DNA from: Streptomyces sp. ATexAB-D23
GTDB taxonomy: Bacteria; Actinomycetota; Actinomycetes; Streptomycetales; Streptomycetaceae
Assembly (NCBI RefSeq): GCF_000373645.1
Contig: NZ_KB892003.1
Location: forward strand, 52,649-116,648
Length of the DNA: 64,000 bases
Direction of reading: 5' to 3'
Below the pieces are notes generated by a model. That model was not told where the DNA came from. It saw nothing but the letters and a program-made list of their open reading frames with translations, and did no database searches. Positions within the stretch are counted from its first letter, which is position 1, and every line of letters starts with the position of its first letter. A program made the position numbers and the translations under genes. Positions 16,897-23,910 of this stretch are shown one piece after another.

Positions 16897-17882
16897 GGCG
16901 GCCCGCCTGCGCCGGGCGCGCCGGCGCCGTTCCCGGGCCAGGGCCGCAGTTTCTCCGGGTTGCGCACCGCCCAGACGCGGTGGACGCGGTCCCCGGCCAG
17001 GCCGAACGCGGCCACCGTGACGGTGGCGCCCGCGTGCTGGGCGACCAGCCCCGGCCGGCCGTTGACCGTCCGCTCCAGGAGCACCAGCCCGGGAGCCTTC
17101 TCCGCGAAGTGGACCAGGTACCGGGCGACGCGCTCGCCGCCCTCCACCGGACGCAGGGCCGCCCCGGCCAGTCCGCCCCCGTCGGTGATCAATGCGGCCT
17201 CCGGGTCGAGCAGACCGACCAGCGCCTCGATGTCCTTCGCCTCCCACGCCTCCTTGAAGTCCCGCACCAGCACGGCCTGCTCAGCCGACGGACCCGTCTG
17301 CGCCCGCGCTTCACGGACACGCCGACGGGCCGAAGCGGCGAGCTGCCGGCAGGCCGGGGCGCTCCGGCCGACGATGCCGGCGACCTCGGCGAACGGGTAG
17401 CGGAAGACGTCGTGCAGGATGAACGCCACCCGCTCGGCCGGTGTCATCGACTCCAGCACGACGAGGAACGCCATGTTCACGGACTCGTCCAGGGTGACCC
17501 GGTCCGCGGGGTCCACCGGTCCGTCCCCACCGCCCGCGGCGCCCCCGCCGACCCACTCCGTACGGTCGGGCAGCGGTTCGGGGATCCACTCGCCGACGTA
17601 GCGCTCGCGCCTGACACGCGCCGAGCCGAGCACGTCCAGGCAGACCCGGGCGGCCACGGTCGTCAGCCACGCGCCGGGGGACGCGATGGCCTCCTGCCGG
17701 CTCCGGGGCATCGCGTACCAGCGGGCGTACGTCTCCTGCACGGCGTCCTCCGCCTCGGCGAGCGAACCGAGCATCCGGTAGGCGAGGTTGATGAGCCGGC
17801 GGCGTTCGCCGACGACCGCGCTCAGGCTCGGCTCCGGGCGTGCGTCGGACCGCTCGCCGCCCGGCTCGGATGGTGTGCTCAT
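16878..17882 (-). CDS. sigJ: ECF sigma factor of the SigJ group, with SnoaL-like C-terminal domain
   Basis: The 334-residue protein has sigma region 2 (RRLINLAYRMLGSLAEAEDAVQETYARWY) and region 4 (LVVLESMTPAERVAFILHDVFRYPFAEVAGIVGRSAPACRQLAASARRRV). A C-terminal SnoaL/NTF2-like domain (EALVGLLDPEAALITDGGGLAGAALRPVEGGERVARYLVHF) replaces a separate anti-sigma factor. This is the ECF41-like SigJ arrangement, in which the extension controls activity. The linker contains Gly-rich filler (GGGAAGGGDGPVDP). ATG 17882 is chosen by alignment with family starts. No carboxymuconolactone decarboxylase-type partner gene, usual for ECF41, is adjacent; the degraded locus at 18.1 kb lies upstream instead. 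Confidence 0.9.
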   Translation of the reverse strand: MSTPSEPGGERSDARPEPSLSAVVGERRRLINLAYRMLGSLAEAEDAVQETYARWYAMPRSRQEAIASPGAWLTTVAARVCLDVLGSARVRRERYVGEWIPEPLPDRTEWVGGGAAGGGDGPVDPADRVTLDESVNMAFLVVLESMTPAERVAFILHDVFRYPFAEVAGIVGRSAPACRQLAASARRRVREARAQTGPSAEQAVLVRDFKEAWEAKDIEALVGLLDPEAALITDGGGLAGAALRPVEGGERVARYLVHFAEKAPGLVLLERTVNGRPGLVAQHAGATVTVAAFGLAGDRVHRVWAVRNPEKLRPWPGNGAGAPGAGGPPQSWGG

Positions 17883-18059
17883 GATCGTGACCGTCCCTGA
17901 TTCATCTCGTCCGATTCCGTCCCCCCCCCGCCGGTTCGACGGAACAGCGCACCCGAATGTGAGGTCCACGCCGGTCCACGCCTCACAGCCGGGTGCGGCG
18001 CCGCCCGTTGATCCGGACGATGGCGGTACGCGCGGTGGGCCCCCACGAAAGGACGCCGC

Positions 18060-18118
18060 GTGTCCCCACAGCGCAAGAACATCCTCGTACTGGGCCTGGA
18101 CGATGCGAACCTGCCGTC
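18060..18118 (+). pseudogene. 5' stub of an ATP-grasp-type gene
   Basis: An AAAGGA ribosome site at about 18047-18053 precedes GTG 18060. From there MSPQRKNILVLGLDDANLP reads like the first residues of Streptomyces ATP-grasp (biotin-carboxylase-like) proteins, which begin KNI(F/L)VLGLD(D/E)ANL. After about 19 residues the similarity stops abruptly and CocE-like sequence follows in another frame. It is probably a deletion junction. The match is short and from memory. Confidence 0.4.
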
Positions 18119-18640
18119 GTCGGCGACCGGTGGCGCGAGATGTGGCACGAACGGCTGGACCCGGCGCGCTCTGGCTCCTGGAACGGTTGCGTCCCAGGAA
18201 CGCGAAGACTGCTGGCGCCATGCCTCGCTCAGCGAGGACTATGGGGCGCTCGGCTGCCCCGTACTCGCCTCCAGCGGCTGGGCTTGTGCGACCGGGGCCC
18301 GATCAGCCCCCTGGCGCAAGCCGGGGGAGCGGAGGCGGAGGAACGCGTCCACACGCCCCAGTCACCGCTGTCCGTGGGCCGGTCCGGCGGGAAGGGGGCC
18401 TCGTGCAACACCCCGCCGGACCTGCCCACGACCAGCGGGATGAGGACGGCGGCTCCCTCGTCTTCGAGACCGAGCCGCTCGCGGGACGCGTGGAGATCCT
18501 CGGCGCACCCTCGGCGGACCTGCTGGTGTCCTCGTCCAGGGAGACCGCCCAGGTCGCCGTGCGGCTGTCCGACGTGGCACCCGACGGCAGCGCCACCCGG
18601 GTCACCTACGGGGTGCTCGACCTGGCCTGTCGCTCTCCAC
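18119..18640 (+). pseudogene. Decayed CocE/NonD-family hydrolase (frameshifted remnant)
   Basis: Pieces of one protein family appear in order but in three reading frames. GDRWREMWHERLD is at ~18122-18160 in frame 2. WRHASLSEDYGALGCPVLASSGWA is at 18213-18284 in frame 3. DQRDEDGGSLVFETEPLAGRVEILGAPSADLLVSS through VAVRLSDVAPDGSATRVTYGVLDLA is at ~18430-18630 in frame 1. These match the middle and C-terminal (X-Pro dipeptidase C-like) parts of CocE/NonD esterases. The N-terminal catalytic half and the nucleophile region are missing, so no active product is possible. Confidence 0.6.
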
Positions 18641-18670
18641 CTCCTACTGGCCGCGTGCCGCGCGTCGGCC

Positions 18671-19864
18671 CTAGGGAGCGGGAGCGGGCCGGCGCCACTC
18701 CAGCATCAGGATGGTGGCGTCGTCGTTCAGCCTGTCGTGCTGGGACTCCCTGATGGAGTGGATGAGCTGCCGGAGGGCTTCCGACGCGGGCTCTCCGGCA
18801 GCGGTGGCCCGGATGACGAAGGCCGTGAAGCGGTTCAGCCCGAACTGGCTGCCGTCCGCCATGCGGGCCTCGGTCACCCCGTCCGTGTAGAGCAGGATGC
18901 GGTCGCCGGGCCGCAGGGGCACCTGGTGCACCCTCCGGTCCGCTCCGGCGAGCTTTCCCGGTGTGCCCATGGGGGGTTCGCCGGGGCGGTCGAGCACGTT
19001 GTCCAGGACGCGGTTGTCCCGGATGAGCAGAGGAGGCGGGTGGCCACAGTTGACCCAGCTCAGAATCCCGCTGGACATGTCCAGTTGCAGGGTGATGCCG
19101 GTGCAGAACTGGTCGGGCAGCCACTCGGCCAGGACATCGTCGACGGTCTCGACGAGTTCCCGCAGCCCCGCGCCCTTGCGGCGGGCACTGCGGCAGCCGG
19201 CCATGGCGATGGCGCTGGTCATTCCCGACGCGAGGTTGTGGCCCATCGCGTCGAGGATCACGGCGTGCAGGGTGGACTCCGTGAGGGAGTGGTCGAAGGC
19301 GTCCCCGCCGAGCTCGTAGGCCGGTTCGAGAACCGCTGTCGACACCGCGCGCTCCTCACCCACCGCGCGCGGGGGCAGAAGGGCCCGCACCATTTCCGCG
19401 GGCAGCGTCATGGCTTCGGTACGCGCCCGCTCCACGAAGCGGTCGCTGAACGCACGTTTCGACGTGACGGCCATCGCGATGACGGTCGCGAGACTGTTGC
19501 ACCGCTCCAGTCGCGTCTTGTCCAGCGTGTCCACGGACACGCCGATCACGCCCAGCCGCTCCACCCCGTCCACGAGGGGCAGCCACGCGATCAGCGTGCC
19601 GGTCTCGGTGGTCTCGACGCGCAACTCCAGGGAACGGTAGGCCGCTCCTGCCAGCGACGCGTCCACACGCAGCTCCGTTTCGCCGGAGAGCGGTGTCAGG
19701 AGTTGCTGCTGAAGGTCGACGAGGTAGATCTCGACGCGGCGCATCCCCAGCAGCCCAGCGTACCGGTCGACGAGCGCGGGCAGGTCGGTCGGAGCGGTGG
19801 CGTGCACCTGCGCCAGGAACCCGTGCAGCAGCCGCTCGCCGCCGCTGGTGGGGGAGTGCGTCAT
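18671..19864 (-). CDS. SpoIIE-type PP2C serine phosphatase with N-terminal sensor region
   Basis: The 397-residue protein has an N-terminal GAF-like region (LPALVDRYAGLLGMRRVEIYLVDLQQQLLTPL, VDGVERLGVIGVSVD). A PP2C/SpoIIE catalytic domain follows, with the metal motif LGGDAFDHSL, VILDAMGHNLASG, VNCGHPPPLLIRD and LLYTDGVTEAR. Unlike the homologue at the window start, all expected Asp residues are present. It should dephosphorylate an anti-anti-sigma factor. Its position next to PRC-barrel, membrane-peptide, SigB-type sigma and Asp23 genes suggests a link to general stress. The frame is open upstream, and ATG 19864 is chosen by family length. Confidence 0.88.
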   Translation of the reverse strand: MTHSPTSGGERLLHGFLAQVHATAPTDLPALVDRYAGLLGMRRVEIYLVDLQQQLLTPLSGETELRVDASLAGAAYRSLELRVETTETGTLIAWLPLVDGVERLGVIGVSVDTLDKTRLERCNSLATVIAMAVTSKRAFSDRFVERARTEAMTLPAEMVRALLPPRAVGEERAVSTAVLEPAYELGGDAFDHSLTESTLHAVILDAMGHNLASGMTSAIAMAGCRSARRKGAGLRELVETVDDVLAEWLPDQFCTGITLQLDMSSGILSWVNCGHPPPLLIRDNRVLDNVLDRPGEPPMGTPGKLAGADRRVHQVPLRPGDRILLYTDGVTEARMADGSQFGLNRFTAFVIRATAAGEPASEALRQLIHSIRESQHDRLNDDATILMLEWRRPAPAP

Positions 19865-19976
19865 GGGGGTATCACCCGTCCGGCAGATGTGCGCGCTGGG
19901 GACAAGCCAACCGTCCAGGGGCCGGGGGGTGCCAGTCCGGGACGCCATTCGGCTGACGGTCCGAGTGAAGGACGAC

Positions 19977-20022
19977 GGAAAGGAGGGGCCGTCCGGGAAT
20001 TCCCGGACGGCCCCTCCTTTCC
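19977..20022. terminator. 46-bp perfect palindrome terminator downstream of the PRC-barrel gene
   Basis: Arms 19977-19999 and 20000-20022 are exact reverse complements (GGAAAGGAGGGGCCGTCC and onward). The structure sits 25 bp beyond the stop of the PRC-barrel gene and can fold on either strand. Confidence 0.8.
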
Positions 20023-20046
20023 GCGTACGAGCTCCGTACGGACCGG

Positions 20047-20400
20047 TCAGATGCCACGGTGCCCGTGGTAGTAGCCACCGATCTGCTCGTGGTATCCCGG
20101 GTCGTCGGTGTGCTTTTCCTTGTCGAATTCGGGCGAATCCTTGATCTGGGCCTTGGTGAGGTCGACGAAGATCTTGCGCTCGTCCGGATCGACACTGCGT
20201 ACGGTTCCGGCCGGCAGCAGGACGTGCCTGCCGAATATCCATACACCGGTGTCCACGACCAGGTACGAGGAGTCGACTTCGTCCGAGTGCTTGTCGACCT
20301 TGCCGATGCTCCCGTCGGTGGCTTCGACCTTGAATCCGATCAGGTCGGCGCCGGCGGTGTGGCCCGCGGTCGGCTGGTAGCCCCAGATGTTGTCACTCAT
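20047..20400 (-). CDS. PRC-barrel domain protein
   Basis: The 117-residue soluble protein begins MSDNIWGYQPTAGHTAGADLIGFKVEATDGSIGKVD and contains SSYLVVDTGVWIFGRHVLLPAGTVRSVD, the beta-barrel core typical of PRC domains. It then has an acidic/basic tail (KIFVDLTKAQIKDSPEFD, HGHRGI). PRC-barrel proteins of this small Streptomyces type are often stress-inducible, but the function is not defined. GGAG lies before ATG 20400. A strong hairpin follows its stop, and another hairpin upstream (20488-20532) isolates it from the next - strand gene. Confidence 0.85.
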   Translation of the reverse strand: MSDNIWGYQPTAGHTAGADLIGFKVEATDGSIGKVDKHSDEVDSSYLVVDTGVWIFGRHVLLPAGTVRSVDPDERKIFVDLTKAQIKDSPEFDKEKHTDDPGYHEQIGGYYHGHRGI

Positions 20401-20487
20401 GAAATGGCTCCTTCGTCGAGATGCAGTGCTTCTCGGAACTCCACGTGCCCGGCATCCCGGGAGTCACACACAGGGGCCGAGAACAAG

Positions 20488-20532
20488 AAAATGGGCTGGG
20501 ACATGACCGGCGGTCATGTCCCAGCCCATTTT
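20488..20532 (-). terminator. Strong hairpin terminator between the 56-residue protein gene and the PRC-barrel gene
   Basis: Arms 20488-20509 and 20511-20532 are perfect 22-bp inverted repeats with a one-base centre and A/T runs at both ends (AAAATGGG, CCCATTTT). It lies 20 bp past the stop of the small membrane protein gene and has a U-run in either direction. Confidence 0.82.
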
Positions 20533-20551
20533 TGTTGGCTGCGGGAATTAT

Positions 20552-20722
20552 TTACCAGCGGTACCAGCGGCCGCGCTTTCCACCGCCGCCCGCCGGGCGT
20601 ACGACGAAGCCGAGCAGCCACACCACGAGGACGGCGATGGCTATCCACCACAGAGCCTTCAGGGCGAAGCCGGCCCCGAAGAGAATGAGCGCAAGCAGAA
20701 GAACCAGAATGATGGGAACCAT
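20552..20722 (-). CDS. Small hydrophobic membrane protein (56 residues)
   Basis: The product is almost entirely one or two membrane segments (MVPIILVLLLALILFGAG, WWIAIAVLVVWLLGFVV) followed by a basic tail (GGGGKRGRWYRW). It matches the short proteins annotated only as 'hydrophobic protein' in Streptomyces, usually in stress regions. The frame is open far upstream, but ATG 20722 has a good ribosome site on its strand (CGGAGG) and fits the family length. The role is unknown. Confidence 0.72.
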   Translation of the reverse strand: MVPIILVLLLALILFGAGFALKALWWIAIAVLVVWLLGFVVRPAGGGGKRGRWYRW

Positions 20723-20871
20723 GGGTATCAACCTCCGAGGCTTCACGTGCCCCGGCCTCCGTTCTGTATTCCTGGAGAATTTCACGACTTTCCTGTGCGC
20801 GAACGGGAAGGCGACGTCCCCACCCGCTGTGCCGGGCGGGCAGCACGTGGAACACCCATAGTGGAAAGGGT

Positions 20872-20911
20872 CCCCGTACCCCCGTACCCCCGTACCCCCG
20901 TACTTCCGTAC
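20872..20911 (+). repeat. 8-bp tandem repeat CCCCGTAC (x4 plus one variant)
   Basis: There are four exact copies of CCCCGTAC, then TTCCGTAC. The array ends directly at the ribosome site of the reductase gene at 20927. It lies in the 5' leader or promoter of that gene, and slippage in it could change promoter spacing. Confidence 0.85.
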
Positions 20912-20926
20912 AGAAGGAGACCGATC

Positions 20927-21529
20927 ATGACCCGAGCATTCGCGCTCGTCTGCACCCTCTCCCCCTCCCCGAAGCCGTCGAGCAGCCAGCTCCTGGCCGA
21001 CCAGATCATGGCCGAACTCGTCGGACTGGGTGTGCGGGGGGAGACCGTGCGGGTCGTCGACCACGACATCCGGCCGGGAATCGCCCCGGACATGGGGGAC
21101 GGGGACGAGTGGCCCCAGCTGCGCGAGAAGGTGCTGGCGGCGGACATCCTGCTGCTGGCCACCCCGATCTGGCTCGGGCATCCGTCGAGCCTGTGCCAGC
21201 GGGTGCTGGAGCGGCTGAACGCCGACATTTCCGAAACCGACGGCGAGGGAAGGCAGTTGCCTTACGGAAAGGTGGCCATGGTGGCCGTTGTGGGCAACGA
21301 GGACGGCGCCCACAAGGTGAGCGCCGATGTTTTCCAGGGCCTCAACGACCTGGGCTTCACCCTGGCCCCCGGGGCGGTGAGTTATTGGGTCGGAGAGGCC
21401 CAGCACGGGACCGACTACCAGGACCTCGACGAGACGCCCGAGGCCGTCAGGTCCACCACGCATTCGATGGCCGTCAACGCCGTTCACCTGGCCCGGGTCC
21501 TGGCCGACGCCCCTTATCCGCCGCGCTGA
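20927..21529 (+). CDS. Flavodoxin-like NAD(P)H-dependent FMN reductase
   Basis: The 200-residue protein has the flavodoxin/NADPH-dependent FMN reductase fold. FALVCTLSPSPKPSSSQLLADQIMAEL is the phosphate-binding start. LAADILLLATPIWLGHPSSLCQRVLERL matches the conserved flavin loop (TPxYxGxxS-like), and VAMVAVVGNEDGAHKVSADVFQGLNDLGFTL completes the core. A redox stress role is likely. The start ATG 20927 follows AGAAGGAGA, a near-perfect ribosome site. A CCCCGTAC repeat sits just upstream. The SigB-family sigma gene lies 163 bp downstream. Confidence 0.85.
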   Translation: MTRAFALVCTLSPSPKPSSSQLLADQIMAELVGLGVRGETVRVVDHDIRPGIAPDMGDGDEWPQLREKVLAADILLLATPIWLGHPSSLCQRVLERLNADISETDGEGRQLPYGKVAMVAVVGNEDGAHKVSADVFQGLNDLGFTLAPGAVSYWVGEAQHGTDYQDLDETPEAVRSTTHSMAVNAVHLARVLADAPYPPR

Positions 21530-21611
21530 CCGGTGTCCGTCCGGCCTTCGTCCCCGTCCTTGCCGCCGTCGTGTCGGAGAACGGCAGCGGCACACCGTTC
21601 GGCCGCCGCGG

Positions 21612-21636
21612 GTGTGGAACGCATGGCTCCGGGTAG
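21612..21636 (+). promoter_or_regulatory. SigB-type promoter in front of the stress sigma factor gene
   Basis: GTGT (21612-21615) and GGGTAG (21631-21636) are separated by 15 bp. The published Streptomyces SigB-class consensus is GNNT-N14-16-GGGTAC/T, so this matches except for the last base. It lies 57 bp before the chosen start of the sigma gene, which suggests autoregulation. Confidence 0.5.
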
Positions 21637-21692
21637 TCGCAGCTTCGCGTATGCGAAAGCATGTGCCGCTCGACGGAAGGGGAATGATCGCG

Positions 21693-22565
21693 ATGTCGAT
21701 ACCCGTATCTGTGCAGGTGCCGGGGACCACAACAGGTGCGCCGGCGGAACTCCCGGAGATCGCCGACCCGTTGAAGGTCGCACCCAAGGACGCCCGCGCG
21801 CTCAGCAAGCTGTTCTTCGACCGGCTGCAGAATCTCGAAGAAGGCACGGCGGAGTACCAGTACGCCCGTAACACACTGATCGAAATGAACCTGACCCTGG
21901 TTCATTTCGCGTCCGCCCGCTACCGCAACCGCGGCAACGGCCAGATGGAAGACATCATCCAGGTGGGGACCATCGGGCTGATCAAGGCCATCGACCGTTT
22001 CGAACTCACCCGCGAAGTCGAGTTCACCTCGTTCGCGATCCCCTACATCGTGGGGGAGATCAAGCGCTTCTTCCGCGACACCACCTGGTCCGTACATGTG
22101 CCGAGGCGGCTCCAGGAGCTGAGGGTCACCCTCGCCAAGACCAAGGAGGAACTGGCCACCGCCCAGGGCCGGGAGGCCACGGTCGCCGAACTCGCCGAGC
22201 GCCTGGAGATCAGCGAGGAGGAGGTCATCGAGGGCCTCGTCGCCTCCAACGGCTACACCGCGCACTCGCTGGACGTGCCCCTTGACGGGGCGGAGACCGA
22301 CAGCCCCAGCGGGGTGAGCCGCACCCACGCGGACATCACCGGCGAGTGCGACCCGGGCATCGAACTGGTCGAGAACCTGCACGCCCTGGCGCCTCTCCTG
22401 GAGACGCTGGACGACAGGGAGCGCGCCATCGTGGAGATGCGCTTCGGGCAGGAGATGACGCAGTCCCAGATAGGCGAACGGCTGGGGTTGTCCCAGATGC
22501 ACGTCTCACGGCTCATCGCCCGCATACTCGGCAGGCTCCGCGAAGGCATCCTCACCGAGGACTGA
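21693..22565 (+). CDS. RNA polymerase sigma factor, SigB/SigF/SigG family
   Basis: This 290-residue group 3 sigma factor has region 2 (YARNTLIEMNLTLVHFASARYRNRGNGQMEDIIQVGTIGLIKAIDRFE, FTSFAIPYIVGEIKRFFRD). It has region 3 (VPRRLQELRVTLAKTKEEL, GREATVAELAERLEISEEEVIEGL) and region 4 (LETLDDRERAIVEMRFGQEMTQSQIGERLGLSQMHVSRLIARIL). Relatives control osmotic, oxidative or developmental responses in Streptomyces. GGAAGGGG suits ATG 21693; an ATG nine bases earlier is too close to it. No anti-sigma gene is adjacent. The stop codon lies in a three-fold 12-bp repeat. Confidence 0.92.
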   Translation: MSIPVSVQVPGTTTGAPAELPEIADPLKVAPKDARALSKLFFDRLQNLEEGTAEYQYARNTLIEMNLTLVHFASARYRNRGNGQMEDIIQVGTIGLIKAIDRFELTREVEFTSFAIPYIVGEIKRFFRDTTWSVHVPRRLQELRVTLAKTKEELATAQGREATVAELAERLEISEEEVIEGLVASNGYTAHSLDVPLDGAETDSPSGVSRTHADITGECDPGIELVENLHALAPLLETLDDRERAIVEMRFGQEMTQSQIGERLGLSQMHVSRLIARILGRLREGILTED

Positions 22566-22589
22566 ACCGAGGACTGAACCGAGGACTGA
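22554..22589 (+). repeat. 12-bp tandem repeat x3 spanning the sigma factor stop codon
   Basis: ACCGAGGACTGA occurs three times head to tail. Each unit encodes Thr-Glu-Asp-stop in the sigma frame, so read-through of the first stop would only add TED before the next. Confidence 0.9.
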
Positions 22590-22622
22590 CCGGAGAACCG
22601 GGCAGGGGTCGAGCGGCCTCAC

Positions 22623-23078
22623 CTACTGGACGCGCGAGGTGCTCCCGGACGACTCGTCCTCGTCCTCGTCGTCGTCCGATCCCGGCACGTGGACGTCCGT
22701 GACGTTGATGTTGATCTCGACCACTTCGAGACCGGTCATGGTCTCGACCGCGTCCGTGACGTCCGTACGGATGTTGTGCGCGGTGTCCAGGATGGGGATG
22801 CCGTAGTCGACGACGATGTCGACATCGATGGCGGTCTGCTTCTCGCCGACCTCCACCTTGATGCCTCGCCCGGGATCGTTGGAGCGGGAGACCTTGTCCT
22901 TGACGGCACCGAGTGCCCGCGACGGTCCCGAGCCGACGGAATGGACACCGTCCGTCTCCCGTACCGCGATGCCGGCGATCGTGGAGACCACGCTGTCCGC
23001 GATGGTGGTCGTTCCTCGGGAACCGCTCGAATTGCCGCTTTCCAGCCGGGTGCCGCTGACACTTTCGTTGGTCGCCAT
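22623..23078 (-). CDS. Asp23/Gls24 family envelope stress response protein
   Basis: The 151-residue protein contains the Asp23 core. TTTIADSVVSTIAGIAVRETDGVHSVG, then GIKVEVGEKQTAIDVDIVVDYGIPILDTAHNIRTDVTDAVETMTGLEVVEININVTDVHV, match the family closely. The tail is acidic and serine-rich (DDDEDEDESSGS). In Firmicutes these proteins are membrane-associated and respond to alkaline or envelope stress. The start ATG 23078 is followed by a Ser/Gly-rich N-terminus. It converges on the sigma factor gene, 57 bp away, consistent with the stress theme of this segment. Confidence 0.9.
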   Translation of the reverse strand: MATNESVSGTRLESGNSSGSRGTTTIADSVVSTIAGIAVRETDGVHSVGSGPSRALGAVKDKVSRSNDPGRGIKVEVGEKQTAIDVDIVVDYGIPILDTAHNIRTDVTDAVETMTGLEVVEININVTDVHVPGSDDDEDEDESSGSTSRVQ

Positions 23079-23207
23079 GAGTTCCTCACATGGAAGCTTG
23101 TCGGGAGGGGGATTCGTCCGGGCGGATCACCTTCCGCCACGGTCCGGCCCGTCTTCCACTCTCCTCCGGCCCCCGCCGACCCGCCATTCGGGTGGCCGGC
23201 GAGATCT

Positions 23208-23238
23208 GTAGACAGTGTCTACGGCGACCTGGTAGACA
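23208..23238 (+). promoter_or_regulatory. Palindromic TetR operator upstream of the TetR/MFS operon
   Basis: GTAGACAGTGTCTAC (23208-23222) is a perfect 15-bp palindrome with a one-base centre. An extra half-site GTAGACA follows at 23232-23238, ending 6 bp before the TetR start codon. The placement fits autorepression by the adjacent regulator. Confidence 0.75.
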
Positions 23239-23244
23239 CGGTCC

Positions 23245-23910
23245 ATGGATTCTGGAAACCCCTTGCGGGAACGGCTGATCGACGCCGGTGTGGAACTCGT
23301 CATGACCGAGGGCTCCGCGTCGCTCGGGCTGCGCGAGATCGCGCGGCGGGCCGGCGTGTCCCACGGGGCCCCGCGCCGCCACTTCCCCACGCACCACTCC
23401 CTGCTCTCCGCCATCGCGCGACGGGGCTTCGCCGATCTCGCCCACCGCTTCGCGACGGCGGCCGACCCGGCGGATTCCCCGCGAGCCCGGCTGCGGGCCC
23501 TCGCGGACGCCTACCTCGGCTACGCGTGGGAGCACCACGGCATGTTCGAGCTGATGTTCCGTCACGACCTGCTCGACAGCGAGAGTCAGGAGCCGTCCGG
23601 CGGGATCCGGGACCCGGAGCGGCCCCGCCTGCGCGAGTCGACCCTCCCGCTCTTCGCGCATCTGGTCGAACTCGTCGCCCAGGACCGCGAGGAGAACGCG
23701 GAACGCGGGACCGGCCCCTCCCGCGAGGCCGCCCCGCCGCCGGCCGTGACCGCCGCCGCGCTGTGGACCAACCTGCACGGCTTCGCCGAACTCCGTGCCC
23801 GGCGCAGCCTCCAACTCGCCCTGGGCGCCTCGTCGTCCGACGGCGGCGACCTGCTGGAGCCCCTCGTCGCGGCGGTGCTCGACGCCCACCTCGGCCGGGT
23901 GAGTCCGTGA
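23245..23910 (+). CDS. TetR/AcrR-family regulator of the adjacent MFS exporter
   Basis: The 221-residue protein has an N-terminal TetR helix-turn-helix (LRERLIDAGVELVMTEGSASLGLREIARRAGVSHGAPRRHFPTHHSLLSAIARRGF). The ligand-binding domain follows (LRALADAYLGYAWEHHGMFELMF through LWTNLHGFAELRARRSLQLAL). It starts at ATG 23245 directly behind a palindromic GTAGACA operator. Its stop overlaps the GTG start of the MFS gene by four bases (GTGA), so the two are translationally coupled. It probably represses the exporter until a drug-like ligand binds. Confidence 0.9.
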   Translation: MDSGNPLRERLIDAGVELVMTEGSASLGLREIARRAGVSHGAPRRHFPTHHSLLSAIARRGFADLAHRFATAADPADSPRARLRALADAYLGYAWEHHGMFELMFRHDLLDSESQEPSGGIRDPERPRLRESTLPLFAHLVELVAQDREENAERGTGPSREAAPPPAVTAAALWTNLHGFAELRARRSLQLALGASSSDGGDLLEPLVAAVLDAHLGRVSP

